Source: Candidatus Omnitrophota bacterium
GTDB lineage: Bacteria > Omnitrophota > Omnitrophia > Omnitrophales > Aquincolibacteriaceae
Direction: 5' to 3'
DNA: 45,693 nucleotides
Assembly (NCBI GenBank): GCA_903820505.1
Contig: CAIJHQ010000055.1
Location: 1-45,693 of the forward strand
Below, in pieces: positions 26,244 through 33,766 of the stretch (within the stretch, counting starts at the first letter, position 1; every line of letters begins with the position of its first letter). The notes below the pieces were generated by a model. The model ran no database searches. It had not been told where the DNA came from and was given only the letters and a program-made list of their open reading frames with translations. A program made the translations under genes and the position numbers.

Positions 26244-26315
26244 GATCTTCCCCCAGAACGGCGATCCCGCCGGCAGCCCCGCCGTCCCCCGGATCTTTCC
26301 CCTGAGTCTTTGTTT

Positions 26316-28205
26316 TTAAAGCTTGAATTTCGAGGCCAACTGGTTCAACTCCGCCGCCAGCGTCGTGAGCTGTTTCACGGAAGCCTGGGACTGCAGCGCA
26401 CCTTCGGCCACCTGTTTCATGGTTTCATCGATGTTCATCATCGCGTCCGCGATCTGTTTGGCGCCGCTCACCTGCTGGTTGGCCGACATCGCGATCTCTT
26501 TGGATTTTTCGGTGGTTTGCTGCGCGAGCCGGGCCTCTTCGTCGACGCTCAGGATGCTTTTTTCCATGGACAGGATCGCGTTCGACATTTCGTGCTGGAT
26601 CAATTCGATAAGCGCCGTGATGTCCTTGGTGGATTTCGCCGTCGAGTCCGCAAGCCTTCGGATCTCATCGGCCACGACCATAAAGCCGCGTCCCTGTTCT
26701 CCCGCCCGAGCCGCTTCGATCGAGGCGTTCACGGCCAAAAGGTTCGTCTGGTCGGCTACATCGTCGATGAGCTCGGTGATCTTGCCGATCTTCTGGGACT
26801 TTTCGCCCAAGGAGGTCAGCAATTCGTTCGTCCTGTCGATCGATTCCTTGATCTTCGCCATCCCGGCAAGGGCGTGCGAGGCGACCTGCGCGACCTTCTT
26901 GATGCTTTCCCCGACCGCCTCAGAGGTCGCTGAGAGCTCTTTGGCGGCGGAAGTCGTTTCCGCGACCGCGGAAGATTGTTCCCGTGCCGCCGACGCCTGT
27001 TCCTGCGACGCCGCAAGGATCTCCGTCCCCGCCGAAGTGATCTGTCTCGTAGCTTCCTGGACCTTCAACAAAATGGTCCGGAGTCCCGTGACCATACTCC
27101 TGAACCCCGCCGCGAGATTCCCCACCTCGTCCCCCTCCCCGGCCTTGATCTTCGACTCCTCCACATTGTGGGTCAGATCACCGGCTTCGACCCACTGGGC
27201 GATCTGGGCGATCGCGATAATAGGCGTCACGATCCCCTGAGCGATAAAATAAGCGACGAAAGCGATGAGGGTGCTGATGATGATCCCGATACCGAAGATC
27301 ACCGTTCCCAATCTACGGATCGGCTGGAAAGCCTCTTCGGCATCGACCTTCGAGATCAAAAGCCATTTCAGATCGTTGGCGGCTTTAAGAAGACCCAATC
27401 CGTGTCCGGATCCCAGCACCATTTTCCCGGTAAACCCCATGTAAAGCCCCGAATATTCCATTCTCTGGGACTGCCAGAGTTTCACGGGCTCGGTCTCTAT
27501 TTTCCTGTTGAAGGCCACGTCTTTTTCGAATTTCGAATGTGTGAGCAGACATCCTTCCCTGTTGACGATATAAATGTCCCCGGTCTCCCCCATCGCCTCA
27601 GCATCCCCGGCAATTGCATTCACCTGGTCAAGGTTACGACGGATACAAAAGACACCCAGAACTTCTCTGGAATGGACCGAATAAAGCGGCGCCGCCACGA
27701 CGAACCCGACCTGATCGGGCCCCTCCGTCCTGAAAGATTCTCTGATAACGGTCGCTTTTTGTCCGCCAATGAAATATTCCTCCTTGGATTTGTCGGCCCC
27801 TACACGCATTTCGTCGGTCGACGCCAATATCCTTCCGTTCATGTCTAGGACAAAATACTCCGAGCTGCTTTTGTTGGCCGTAAGACATTCCTTGATATAA
27901 ACAGTGAGATCGCGAAAGGCTTGCGGGGCTCCGGGATCGTTCTTGACGATCACTCCGGCAAGCTCGCGAATGTAATGGTCCTGGGACAGGAGCGTACTTT
28001 CGACCTTAGCGGCCTCAAGGACCCCGACAACTTCCCGTTCTTTGGAATTCGAAATATCCGCGTAACCGTTAAGGATCTGCGTTTGCAGGATGTTCTTCCC
28101 GACAAGATATGTGATCCCGCCCAAAACGGTCATTCCGATGACCGCGACCGCGAAGAACGTCACGAACACCCGCACCTTGAGACTTTTTCTCAATAAATTT
28201 GCCAT
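26316..28205 (-). CDS. Methyl-accepting chemotaxis protein with periplasmic dCache-type sensor
   Basis: A 629-residue transmembrane receptor. The first membrane helix is residues about 12-34. A periplasmic domain of about 250 residues follows, with the helix-then-PAS pattern of dCache_1 (YFVLDMNGRILASTDE; VGFVVAAPLYS). The second helix is about 303-325, then HAMP (starts VTPIIAIAQ). The signalling domain (about 385-629) carries the conserved hairpin tip (DQTNLLAVNASIEAARAG). The C-terminus ends KFKL, without the NWETF-like pentapeptide that tethers CheR. Ligand is unknown; many dCache domains bind amino acids or other small molecules. It is encoded between cheW and cheA, so it is presumably the dedicated receptor of this cluster. 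Confidence 0.95.
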   Translation of the reverse strand: MANLLRKSLKVRVFVTFFAVAVIGMTVLGGITYLVGKNILQTQILNGYADISNSKEREVVGVLEAAKVESTLLSQDHYIRELAGVIVKNDPGAPQAFRDLTVYIKECLTANKSSSEYFVLDMNGRILASTDEMRVGADKSKEEYFIGGQKATVIRESFRTEGPDQVGFVVAAPLYSVHSREVLGVFCIRRNLDQVNAIAGDAEAMGETGDIYIVNREGCLLTHSKFEKDVAFNRKIETEPVKLWQSQRMEYSGLYMGFTGKMVLGSGHGLGLLKAANDLKWLLISKVDAEEAFQPIRRLGTVIFGIGIIISTLIAFVAYFIAQGIVTPIIAIAQIAQWVEAGDLTHNVEESKIKAGEGDEVGNLAAGFRSMVTGLRTILLKVQEATRQITSAGTEILAASQEQASAAREQSSAVAETTSAAKELSATSEAVGESIKKVAQVASHALAGMAKIKESIDRTNELLTSLGEKSQKIGKITELIDDVADQTNLLAVNASIEAARAGEQGRGFMVVADEIRRLADSTAKSTKDITALIELIQHEMSNAILSMEKSILSVDEEARLAQQTTEKSKEIAMSANQQVSGAKQIADAMMNIDETMKQVAEGALQSQASVKQLTTLAAELNQLASKFKL

Positions 28206-28251
28206 TTTTTTCTCCCTTTTTATTTTATGATCAAGAATATCACGCCGGACG

Positions 28252-28770
28252 TCATTCCCCTTTTCTCAGATGCCGCATTTCATCACACAGCAGGATCTTT
28301 TCAAGGTCCAGGAACACCAGAATATCTTCCCCGTACGCCACCTGCCCGCGCGTCGAGATCGCAAGGTTCCCCTTCAAGGTCGCAAGGGGGGACTGAACCT
28401 CGTCTTCGTCGATCTCGACCGTGTCCTTCACGCAATCCACCCAAAAACCGACCGGCCCGCCGGCAATATCCGTCACGAGAACGCGCACATCCCGCGGCTT
28501 CCCCTGCGGCTCGACCCCGAAAAAATAATGCATGTCGAGGACGCTGATGATCTCCCCGCGAAAATTCGCGGCTCCCAGCACGAACGACGGAACGTTCGGG
28601 ACCCGGGTCGTCTCGGGCATTTTGACCACTTCTTTGATCTGGCGGATATCCACGCAATAACTTTCCTTGCCCAGCATAAAGACCAGCACGCGAAGAAGTT
28701 TTTTGAGATTTGGCTTCTCGTAAAATCCGTCGTCTTCGGACTCGATGTAGATCTTTTCCTGATCGTCCAT
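28252..28770 (-). CDS. cheW: CheW-type adaptor protein (second copy)
   Basis: 172 residues. After an acidic N-terminal tail of about 25 residues comes a CheW domain (LVFMLGKESYCVDIRQIKEV; LGAANFRGEIISVLDM; LVFLDLEKIL). It couples receptor to CheA beside the membrane. The ATG at 28770 shares one base with the stop of the upstream adaptor gene (TGATG), so translation is coupled; longer in-frame starts to 28884 would lie inside that gene and are not supported. It has the usual FRG loop. It ends 46 bases before mcp. Confidence 0.93.
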   Translation of the reverse strand: MDDQEKIYIESEDDGFYEKPNLKKLLRVLVFMLGKESYCVDIRQIKEVVKMPETTRVPNVPSFVLGAANFRGEIISVLDMHYFFGVEPQGKPRDVRVLVTDIAGGPVGFWVDCVKDTVEIDEDEVQSPLATLKGNLAISTRGQVAYGEDILVFLDLEKILLCDEMRHLRKGE

Positions 28771-29234
28771 CACGATTCCTTCTTTCTGATCTCCACGCGC
28801 TCCTGCACCCTCTGAAGAGTTCCGATCTCTTCTACTTTCAGAAATCCCGGGAGATCGATCAGGAGGACCAATTGTCCTTTCCACCTGGCCACTCCCACAA
28901 AATATCCGGCACCTTGAAGCATTTCATCTGGGCGGGTCACGGCCCCGGGCTCAAGCGTTATAATGGCCTTCACCTGATCGACCAGGATCCCGGTCCAATG
29001 GTCCCGGATCGTCGTGATAATGACCCGGCCGGACGAAACCTCTTCGGATGTCATGCCGAGTTTTTTTCGAAGATTGATGAGCGGGATCACGCGTCCGCGG
29101 GAACTAAAAACCCCCTCCACGAAAGCCGCAGTTTCCGGAACCGGGGTCACTTTCTTCTTCCGGATGACCTCGCGGACCTGGGTAATATCCACGCCATAAT
29201 CTTTCTCCCCGATCGAGAAAACAAGAACCTTCAT
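28770..29234 (-). CDS. cheW: CheW-type adaptor protein (first copy)
   Basis: 154 residues, essentially one CheW domain starting at residue 1 (VLVFSIGEKDYGVDITQVREV). The FRG loop of typical CheW is SRG here (VFSSRGRVIPLINL). The last 15 residues are charged. Its start shares one base with the cheR stop and its own stop shares one base with the next adaptor gene, a tight translational chain. Two different CheWs in one operon suggest either two kinds of receptor contact or a CheV/FrzB-like division of work. Confidence 0.92.
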   Translation of the reverse strand: MKVLVFSIGEKDYGVDITQVREVIRKKKVTPVPETAAFVEGVFSSRGRVIPLINLRKKLGMTSEEVSSGRVIITTIRDHWTGILVDQVKAIITLEPGAVTRPDEMLQGAGYFVGVARWKGQLVLLIDLPGFLKVEEIGTLQRVQERVEIRKKES

Positions 29235-30748
29235 CAGAGTTCCACCTTGAGCCGCTCGAGATTGTCAGAACAGACGCTCTTCAGGGTCGCCGGGCTGAAC
29301 CCGCAGCTTTCGAGGACCATTTTCCCTCTCCCCTCCGGGATCCCCTTGGAAAGAGCCGCCAGCGCGTTCCGGTACTCCCGGATCGCTTCGTTTTTCATCC
29401 CCTCGCTGCGAAGTACATGGGCCATATAGAAACGGGCCATAATAAAATCCTTATCGATATAAAGTGCCCGGCCAAAATGCTCCTTGGCCTGCGCGATCCG
29501 CCCCTCCTCAAGTTCTATGCAGCCTAACAAGTAATAGGCCGGGGCAAAAAGAGGCTCGATCGCCAGGATCTTCCTCAGGCGCGCCCTTGCTTTTTCATGC
29601 CGGTTGCAGTTAACATCAATATCCGCCGCCAGATAGTGTATATCGACCATCTTATCCCCTTCTGCAGAGACCTTTTCGATCAAAACGGCGGCCTTGGAAT
29701 ATTCTTTCAAACAGATGAAGCGGATGATCTGCCGGCGGATCGACTCGAATTCCCCGGGCGAAAGCACCTCCAGCCGTCTGTTCTCCAGGATCGCGTCGAA
29801 CACCGGCAGCGGCATCTCTTTTATGTATTCTTCAACTTCAGGTGCCTCCGTTCCCAAAGAGAGGGGCGGCCTCATTGCTTCGACCCTCCCGGTCACTTTC
29901 CGGTAGTAAATGCCATCCCGCCAACTCTCCATCCGGAATCTTTCCGTGAGGAATTGCAAACTCTCCGAATAGCCAAGAAAGAGGTATCCCGGGTCCGAAA
30001 GACTTTCGAAAAAACGGTCCATGATGCCGATCGTCGTTTTGGTCTCGAAATAAATAGTTACGTTCCGGCAGAAAATGACGTCCAGGTCCGCGGGATAGGG
30101 CTCCGCCACAAGGTTCAGAAATCCGAAACGGACCATGCGTTTGATGTCATCCGAGATCCGCCACTCCGGACTTTTTCCGGAAGGGCTCACTTTTGAAAAA
30201 TATTTGCTCCGGTAGGGCTCCTCGACAAGCCGCATCGAATTCGCGGCATAGACCCCCCGCAGGGCCGTGTCCAGGGCGTCGTTCGACGCATCCGTCGCCA
30301 GGATCTCTATGTTCCAGTCTTCCGGACGCGGGATCGTCTCGCGGAGGATCATGGCGATCGTATAGGGTTCCTCTCCGGTCGAGCATCCGGCGCTCCAAAT
30401 TCTCAGGGAAGGTTTGTCGGCCCCGGAGACCTTGAGCCCCTCCTGATTTTTCCGGTCCACAAGCGGAACAAGGACTTTTTCTCTGAAGGCCAAAAACTGC
30501 GGCTCGTTGCGGAAAAAGTAAGTGTGGGTGATCGTGAGCAGGTTCAGCAGTTCCCGGAATTCACCTTCTTTTTCCCTGGAAGCCGTGAGATGAACGTAGT
30601 AGGCGTGAAAAGAATCGAAGCCGCAGGCCTTCATCCGCTGGCTCACTCCCGCTTCCAAACCCCGCAGGTCGTGATCGCGGAAATAGAGCCCGCAACGGTC
30701 GGCGATGTAGGTTTTAAACTGGTTTTTTAACTCTTCGGGAAAAACCAT
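29234..30748 (-). CDS. cheR: Chemoreceptor methyltransferase CheR with C-terminal TPR repeats
   Basis: 504 residues. Residues 1-75 are the helical N-domain, and 75-285 the SAM-dependent methyltransferase with YFFRNEP, the SAM loop SAGCSTGEEPYT (119-130), ATDAS and CRNVTIYF. It methylates receptor glutamates. Residues about 340-490 form TPR-like helices (AKEHFGRALYIDKDFIMARF is a clear unit), an extension found in CheRs of alternative chemosensory systems, where it can regulate or localise the enzyme. It is the first gene of the chemosensory run, 87 bases after the Cys-rich gene; the stop overlaps the first cheW by one base. RBS GGGGAAAGGGG precedes the ATG. Confidence 0.95.
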   Translation of the reverse strand: MVFPEELKNQFKTYIADRCGLYFRDHDLRGLEAGVSQRMKACGFDSFHAYYVHLTASREKEGEFRELLNLLTITHTYFFRNEPQFLAFREKVLVPLVDRKNQEGLKVSGADKPSLRIWSAGCSTGEEPYTIAMILRETIPRPEDWNIEILATDASNDALDTALRGVYAANSMRLVEEPYRSKYFSKVSPSGKSPEWRISDDIKRMVRFGFLNLVAEPYPADLDVIFCRNVTIYFETKTTIGIMDRFFESLSDPGYLFLGYSESLQFLTERFRMESWRDGIYYRKVTGRVEAMRPPLSLGTEAPEVEEYIKEMPLPVFDAILENRRLEVLSPGEFESIRRQIIRFICLKEYSKAAVLIEKVSAEGDKMVDIHYLAADIDVNCNRHEKARARLRKILAIEPLFAPAYYLLGCIELEEGRIAQAKEHFGRALYIDKDFIMARFYMAHVLRSEGMKNEAIREYRNALAALSKGIPEGRGKMVLESCGFSPATLKSVCSDNLERLKVEL

Positions 30749-30835
30749 TGCCCCTTTCCCCGGATCATGGGGTCCCGCCCGGAAAAGAACGCCCTCCGGG
30801 CTCCCCGATATAAAAACCCACGAGTCCCGTCTGCT

Positions 30836-31273
30836 TCAAGACTCCAGTTTGAGATCCTTCACCGCCTGGGCGCACTGGGAAGTGATTTCCGTCGCGTGCG
30901 CCTTAAGACACTGCAGAACACGTCCTTCCCCGGCCGCAACCTTCGAGCAAAATTTCTCCATGTCCGCCAGACAGGCATCGGCAATGTCATTTATCTTTTC
31001 GGCAGCCGCCTGAAATTTTTCTGCGGAATCATAAAAAGCCAGCTCGCACGCATCCGAGAGCTTATCGTAGTGCGAATAAAGACAAGCCATTTTCCGCCCT
31101 CCTCCCGGCGTCACCGTCTTGCAATAGGTATCCAACTCGACGCGGCAGTCCGTTTCGACCTTGTCGATCTGCGCTGACGCAAATTCCTCCGCGGGCCCCT
31201 GCGCCGCGCAAACAACAGCCCCGGCCCCTTCTAACACGACCAGCATAACCCCAAGAAAAACCGCTCTTTTCAT
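30836..31273 (-). CDS. Secreted Cys-rich protein with two GLG1-type repeats
   Basis: 145 residues with a signal peptide (MKRAVFLGVMLVVL, cleavage probably after VCA). The mature part has two repeats of about 45 residues, each with four cysteines in the same spacing (C-7-C-11-C-11/12-C approximately), each carrying a Gly-rich turn (TPGGGRKMACL; AAGEGRVLQCL). This is the pattern of the Cys-rich GLG1 repeat known from the eukaryotic Golgi protein 1 and from some bacterial exported proteins. The cysteines probably form disulfides in the periplasm. RBS AGGAGA precedes the ATG. It lies between the phosphoesterase gene and cheR, probably in one transcript. Function is unknown. Confidence 0.85.
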   Translation of the reverse strand: MKRAVFLGVMLVVLEGAGAVVCAAQGPAEEFASAQIDKVETDCRVELDTYCKTVTPGGGRKMACLYSHYDKLSDACELAFYDSAEKFQAAAEKINDIADACLADMEKFCSKVAAGEGRVLQCLKAHATEITSQCAQAVKDLKLES

Positions 31274-31319
31274 TTTGATCTCCTGCTTTTACGTTGAAAG
31301 AATTCCGGAAACCCCACGG

Positions 31320-32087
31320 TCACGACGGCCGCCCGGACGCCTTCCGGCGGGTCTCTGCCTGCACGGGAAAAACCGTCGAGGTGATAGACCCGTCCTGCCG
31401 CAATTCAATTCCAAGGGAGTGGTAGATCTTTTGGGTCGGTTCTTTGCCCGCGTGGATCATCGCCGCGCCCCCGCCGGCCGTAATGGTGACACGATAGCCG
31501 TCCATGTCATACTCATAAAATCCGTGAATATGCCCGCAAAAGATCCCCAAAATGCGCTCTTTGTGCGGATCCAGAATGCCCCTTAGCTTCTCCCATTCCT
31601 CCTTTTTTATACCCCACCGGAAATGAGGGGATGACGGAGGAATATGCATCAATATCATGAAATTTTTGTCTTTGTGTTCGATTAGTTTTCTTTCCAGGAG
31701 GTCAAGATCCTCCGTTGAAAAATGTCCCGTCGCATCGCAAAGAAAAAAACAAACGATACGATCCAGGACAAGCGCGTAAGTCGCCCGCCCCAGAAACTTG
31801 GAATAATGGAATAGATCGTGATTCCCCCGCAACGCAAAAACCGGCGCTTGAACCCGCGCGTTGCAAAAATCGATGACCTCCCGGAACTCTTCTTCGTCAT
31901 CGATAAAGGCCAGATCCCCGAGAATAAAAAAAAGGTCGGCTTTCCTGGCCAGGATCTGCGCAAGGACCCCTTTGCTGTCGTCGGAAAAGCGCGTACATCC
32001 TGGATCTCCCAGAACAACGATGTCCCGGACCCCAGAGATCGCGACCTCCGGGCTTTCGATATACTGAAGTCCTCTTTTCCCCTTCAA
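31320..32087 (-). CDS. Calcineurin-like metallophosphoesterase
   Basis: About 255 residues with the metallophosphoesterase motif series: GDPG (first metal motif, in the GDxG form of purple acid phosphatase-like enzymes rather than DxH), LGDLAF, RGNHD, LMHIPP and CGHIHGF. These bind a two-metal centre that hydrolyses phosphoester bonds; the substrate cannot be told from sequence. I placed the start at the TTG at 32087 because GGGAGG lies seven bases upstream; the frame stays open to a TTG at 32177, and a GTG at 32129 is also possible. No signal peptide is seen with the chosen start, so it is probably cytoplasmic. Confidence 0.85.
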   Translation of the reverse strand: MKGKRGLQYIESPEVAISGVRDIVVLGDPGCTRFSDDSKGVLAQILARKADLFFILGDLAFIDDEEEFREVIDFCNARVQAPVFALRGNHDLFHYSKFLGRATYALVLDRIVCFFLCDATGHFSTEDLDLLERKLIEHKDKNFMILMHIPPSSPHFRWGIKKEEWEKLRGILDPHKERILGIFCGHIHGFYEYDMDGYRVTITAGGGAAMIHAGKEPTQKIYHSLGIELRQDGSITSTVFPVQAETRRKASGRPS

Positions 32088-32427
32088 GTCCTTGCCTCCC
32101 CAGCAGAAAAAGACGCGACCAAAACATGTCACTGACCCATCGGGATCTTCCCATGAAGAAGCCGTGCAGCCTCCCAATTCTTTATTTTACTAAAAAGAAG
32201 CGCCTCCTGGCGAAAAAAGATGAGCGGCGGGAGAAAATAACGAGGAGGACCAGGACATTCGAAAGCAGCTTTTCAATCCGATGATGCTCTGGGGCTCAGC
32301 TTGCTTGTCATGGCGGGGTGATCGACATCACGCGACGACGACCGAGAAAGATTTTCGGAGGCGCGGCTGGAACCCCTCTTCTCATTTTCTTCTTGTACCG
32401 GACCGCATGCCGGAGGGAAGAACGAGT
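32088..32427. other. Gene-poor stretch between the secreted protein and the phosphoesterase gene
   Basis: 340 bases (250 if the phosphoesterase starts at 32177). The only structure I see is a small GC hairpin at 32201-32212 (CGCC, four-base loop, GGCG). On the minus strand it is followed by CTTCTTTTTAG, so it could be a weak terminator for the gene ending at 32428, though the stem is only four pairs. Nothing else stands out. Confidence 0.4.
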
Positions 32428-33042
32428 TTACTGCTCTTGGCGGAGGACGAACTTTCCCATACCGCTGTAAAAGATCACCTGGTCTACATTCCGCGCCGCG
32501 ATCAATTTCCTGATGAGGGGATCCTTGCTGTAGAAGACCCTTTCGACGGCCCCTCCCGGGTTGATCAGCTGCGGTTTTTTCTTTTTGGCATTCTCGTCTT
32601 CACCCCATTTTGCGCGGGTCGATAATTCCTCGAAGTCCGAAGTCCTCCGGAACTCGGGATGGTTCGCGACGATATCCTGGACTTTTTCGGGGGTCACCTT
32701 CCCGGGGATCTCGAAAACACGTCCGTCCTTCAATTCGACCTTTCCCGAATACCAGGTCACTTCATAAGTTTTCCCGTCCTTGGAAACGACTTCCGCCTTT
32801 TGAGAGAAGAACGGATCGGCTTTGACCGGAGCATCGCCGGTATTAATGACCCGGAAGACCGCTCCCACTTCCCCCTCTGGAGAAGATCCGTCCACCGAGA
32901 AATCCACCGTGCACATGCGTGATCGATCGGTCTTCCCGAACAAGCCGACACCATACCCTGAGAAAGAATATTGACCCGCCAAAGCAGCGCCCATGCTTCC
33001 CAAAAGGAACAGGACGACAGCCATTACTATTTTTTGTCTCAT
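32428..33042 (-). CDS. Secreted protein of unknown function
   Basis: 204 residues with a strong signal peptide (MRQKIVMAVVLFLLGSMGAALA, cleavage before GQYS). The mature N-terminal half is beta-rich and resembles an Ig-like or DUF4352-type sandwich (VDFSVDG, VGAVFRVINTGDAPVKADPFF, then KTYEVTWYSGKVELKDGRVFEIP); such domains often carry an extracellular ligand. Residues about 120-165 are charged and probably flexible. The last 40 residues return to strands (VDQVIFYSGMGKFVL). GAGGAAACGGAAA precedes the ATG. No enzymatic motif is seen. Confidence 0.8.
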   Translation of the reverse strand: MRQKIVMAVVLFLLGSMGAALAGQYSFSGYGVGLFGKTDRSRMCTVDFSVDGSSPEGEVGAVFRVINTGDAPVKADPFFSQKAEVVSKDGKTYEVTWYSGKVELKDGRVFEIPGKVTPEKVQDIVANHPEFRRTSDFEELSTRAKWGEDENAKKKKPQLINPGGAVERVFYSKDPLIRKLIAARNVDQVIFYSGMGKFVLRQEQ

Positions 33043-33126
33043 TTTCCGTTTCCTCGTGAACCGAACGACGTCCGGGAAGTTGGGGGCCCGTGATACCCGC
33101 TCCGGCTCACATATTATTTTTTCTTT

Positions 33127-33558
33127 TTATGCGGCATCCAGGGCCTTAAGGGCCTCTTCCTCATTTCCGTACACGTGGATCAATGAACGCACTTTGTCGA
33201 TCTCAATATAGTGCTCGAGCGTGAGGCTCACGTGCGTCAGCGCCAGCTTTTTTTGGTGATGCTGCAACTGATTTAATAAAAAGATCAGATTCGCGATCGT
33301 CGCGCTGTCCACATGCGTCACTTCCTTGAAATCCAGAAGGATGTGTTTATTCAGATAACGGCTCAGCTTGCCTTTGAAATCCATAAAAACGATCGGTACC
33401 GTACTGCTGTCGATCGGGCCGCACAAGTAAGTCACGATCAAACTGTCGGTTTCCCGCATTTCCTTCACATAAGGGAAATGACTTCCGTCACTTGAGCGGA
33501 AAATATGCTCTACCCTGATCTCTTTGATCTTCTTGAGCATTTCCATCATCAACTTCAC
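33127..33558 (-). CDS. STAS-domain protein, anti-sigma factor antagonist type
   Basis: 143 residues; a single STAS domain of the SpoIIAA/RsbV class. The conserved phospho-site region is HVDSATIANLIFLL, with S85 the likely phosphorylated serine when counted from the GTG at 33558. In this family the unphosphorylated form binds an anti-sigma or switch-kinase partner; no such kinase gene is in the window. I chose GTG at 33558 because GGGAGG lies eight bases upstream; an ATG at 33576 is possible with poorer support. It lies in the same direction as the nearby chemosensory genes but about 2.4 kb before them, so a shared pathway is only a guess. Confidence 0.85.
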   Translation of the reverse strand: MKLMMEMLKKIKEIRVEHIFRSSDGSHFPYVKEMRETDSLIVTYLCGPIDSSTVPIVFMDFKGKLSRYLNKHILLDFKEVTHVDSATIANLIFLLNQLQHHQKKLALTHVSLTLEHYIEIDKVRSLIHVYGNEEEALKALDAA

Positions 33559-33668
33559 GAAGCCCGCCTCCCTCATCTTTCACGAACAACAACCCCGAAA
33601 ATCATAACAAACACCGATGGAACGACGACTACCGGCTCACGCCCTGTGCCCATTCCATGCGGCAGAGC

Positions 33669-33718
33669 ATATTATATAATATGCGGTTCTGGGAGTATTA
33701 TCGAAAATACTCCCAGAC
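33669..33718. other. Two adjacent perfect palindromes between the decarboxylase and STAS genes
   Basis: 33669-33686 is a perfect 18-base palindrome (GCATATTATATAATATGC). Five bases on, 33691-33718 is a perfect 11-pair stem (CTGGGAGTATT / AATACTCCCAG) with a six-base loop. The stem could end the decarboxylase transcript, but there is no T run after it on the minus strand. The palindrome contains TATAAT on the minus strand and could be an operator or promoter for the STAS gene. Confidence 0.6.
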
Positions 33719-33766
33719 AAGCTGAGTGGGCTGAATCTAACGGCTTTATCGATATGGTTCACAATG

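Noticed and set aside
28771-28884. A longer start for the second CheW gene, adding 38 residues
   Set aside because: The extension lies inside the upstream cheW. The TGATG overlap and AAGGA at 28770 give a better start.
31320-32177. Signal peptide on the phosphoesterase using the longest frame
   Set aside because: The extra 30 residues are not hydrophobic enough for export, and the TTG at 32087 has a GGGAGG while the upstream TTG has none.
32281-32625. Plus-strand gene of 114 codons
   Set aside because: It overlaps the minus-strand secreted-protein gene, has no good ribosome-binding site, and the product resembles no protein family.
33691-33718. Classical Rho-independent terminator for the decarboxylase gene
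   Set aside because: The stem is perfect, but there is no T run on either strand after it, so it is listed only as a palindrome.
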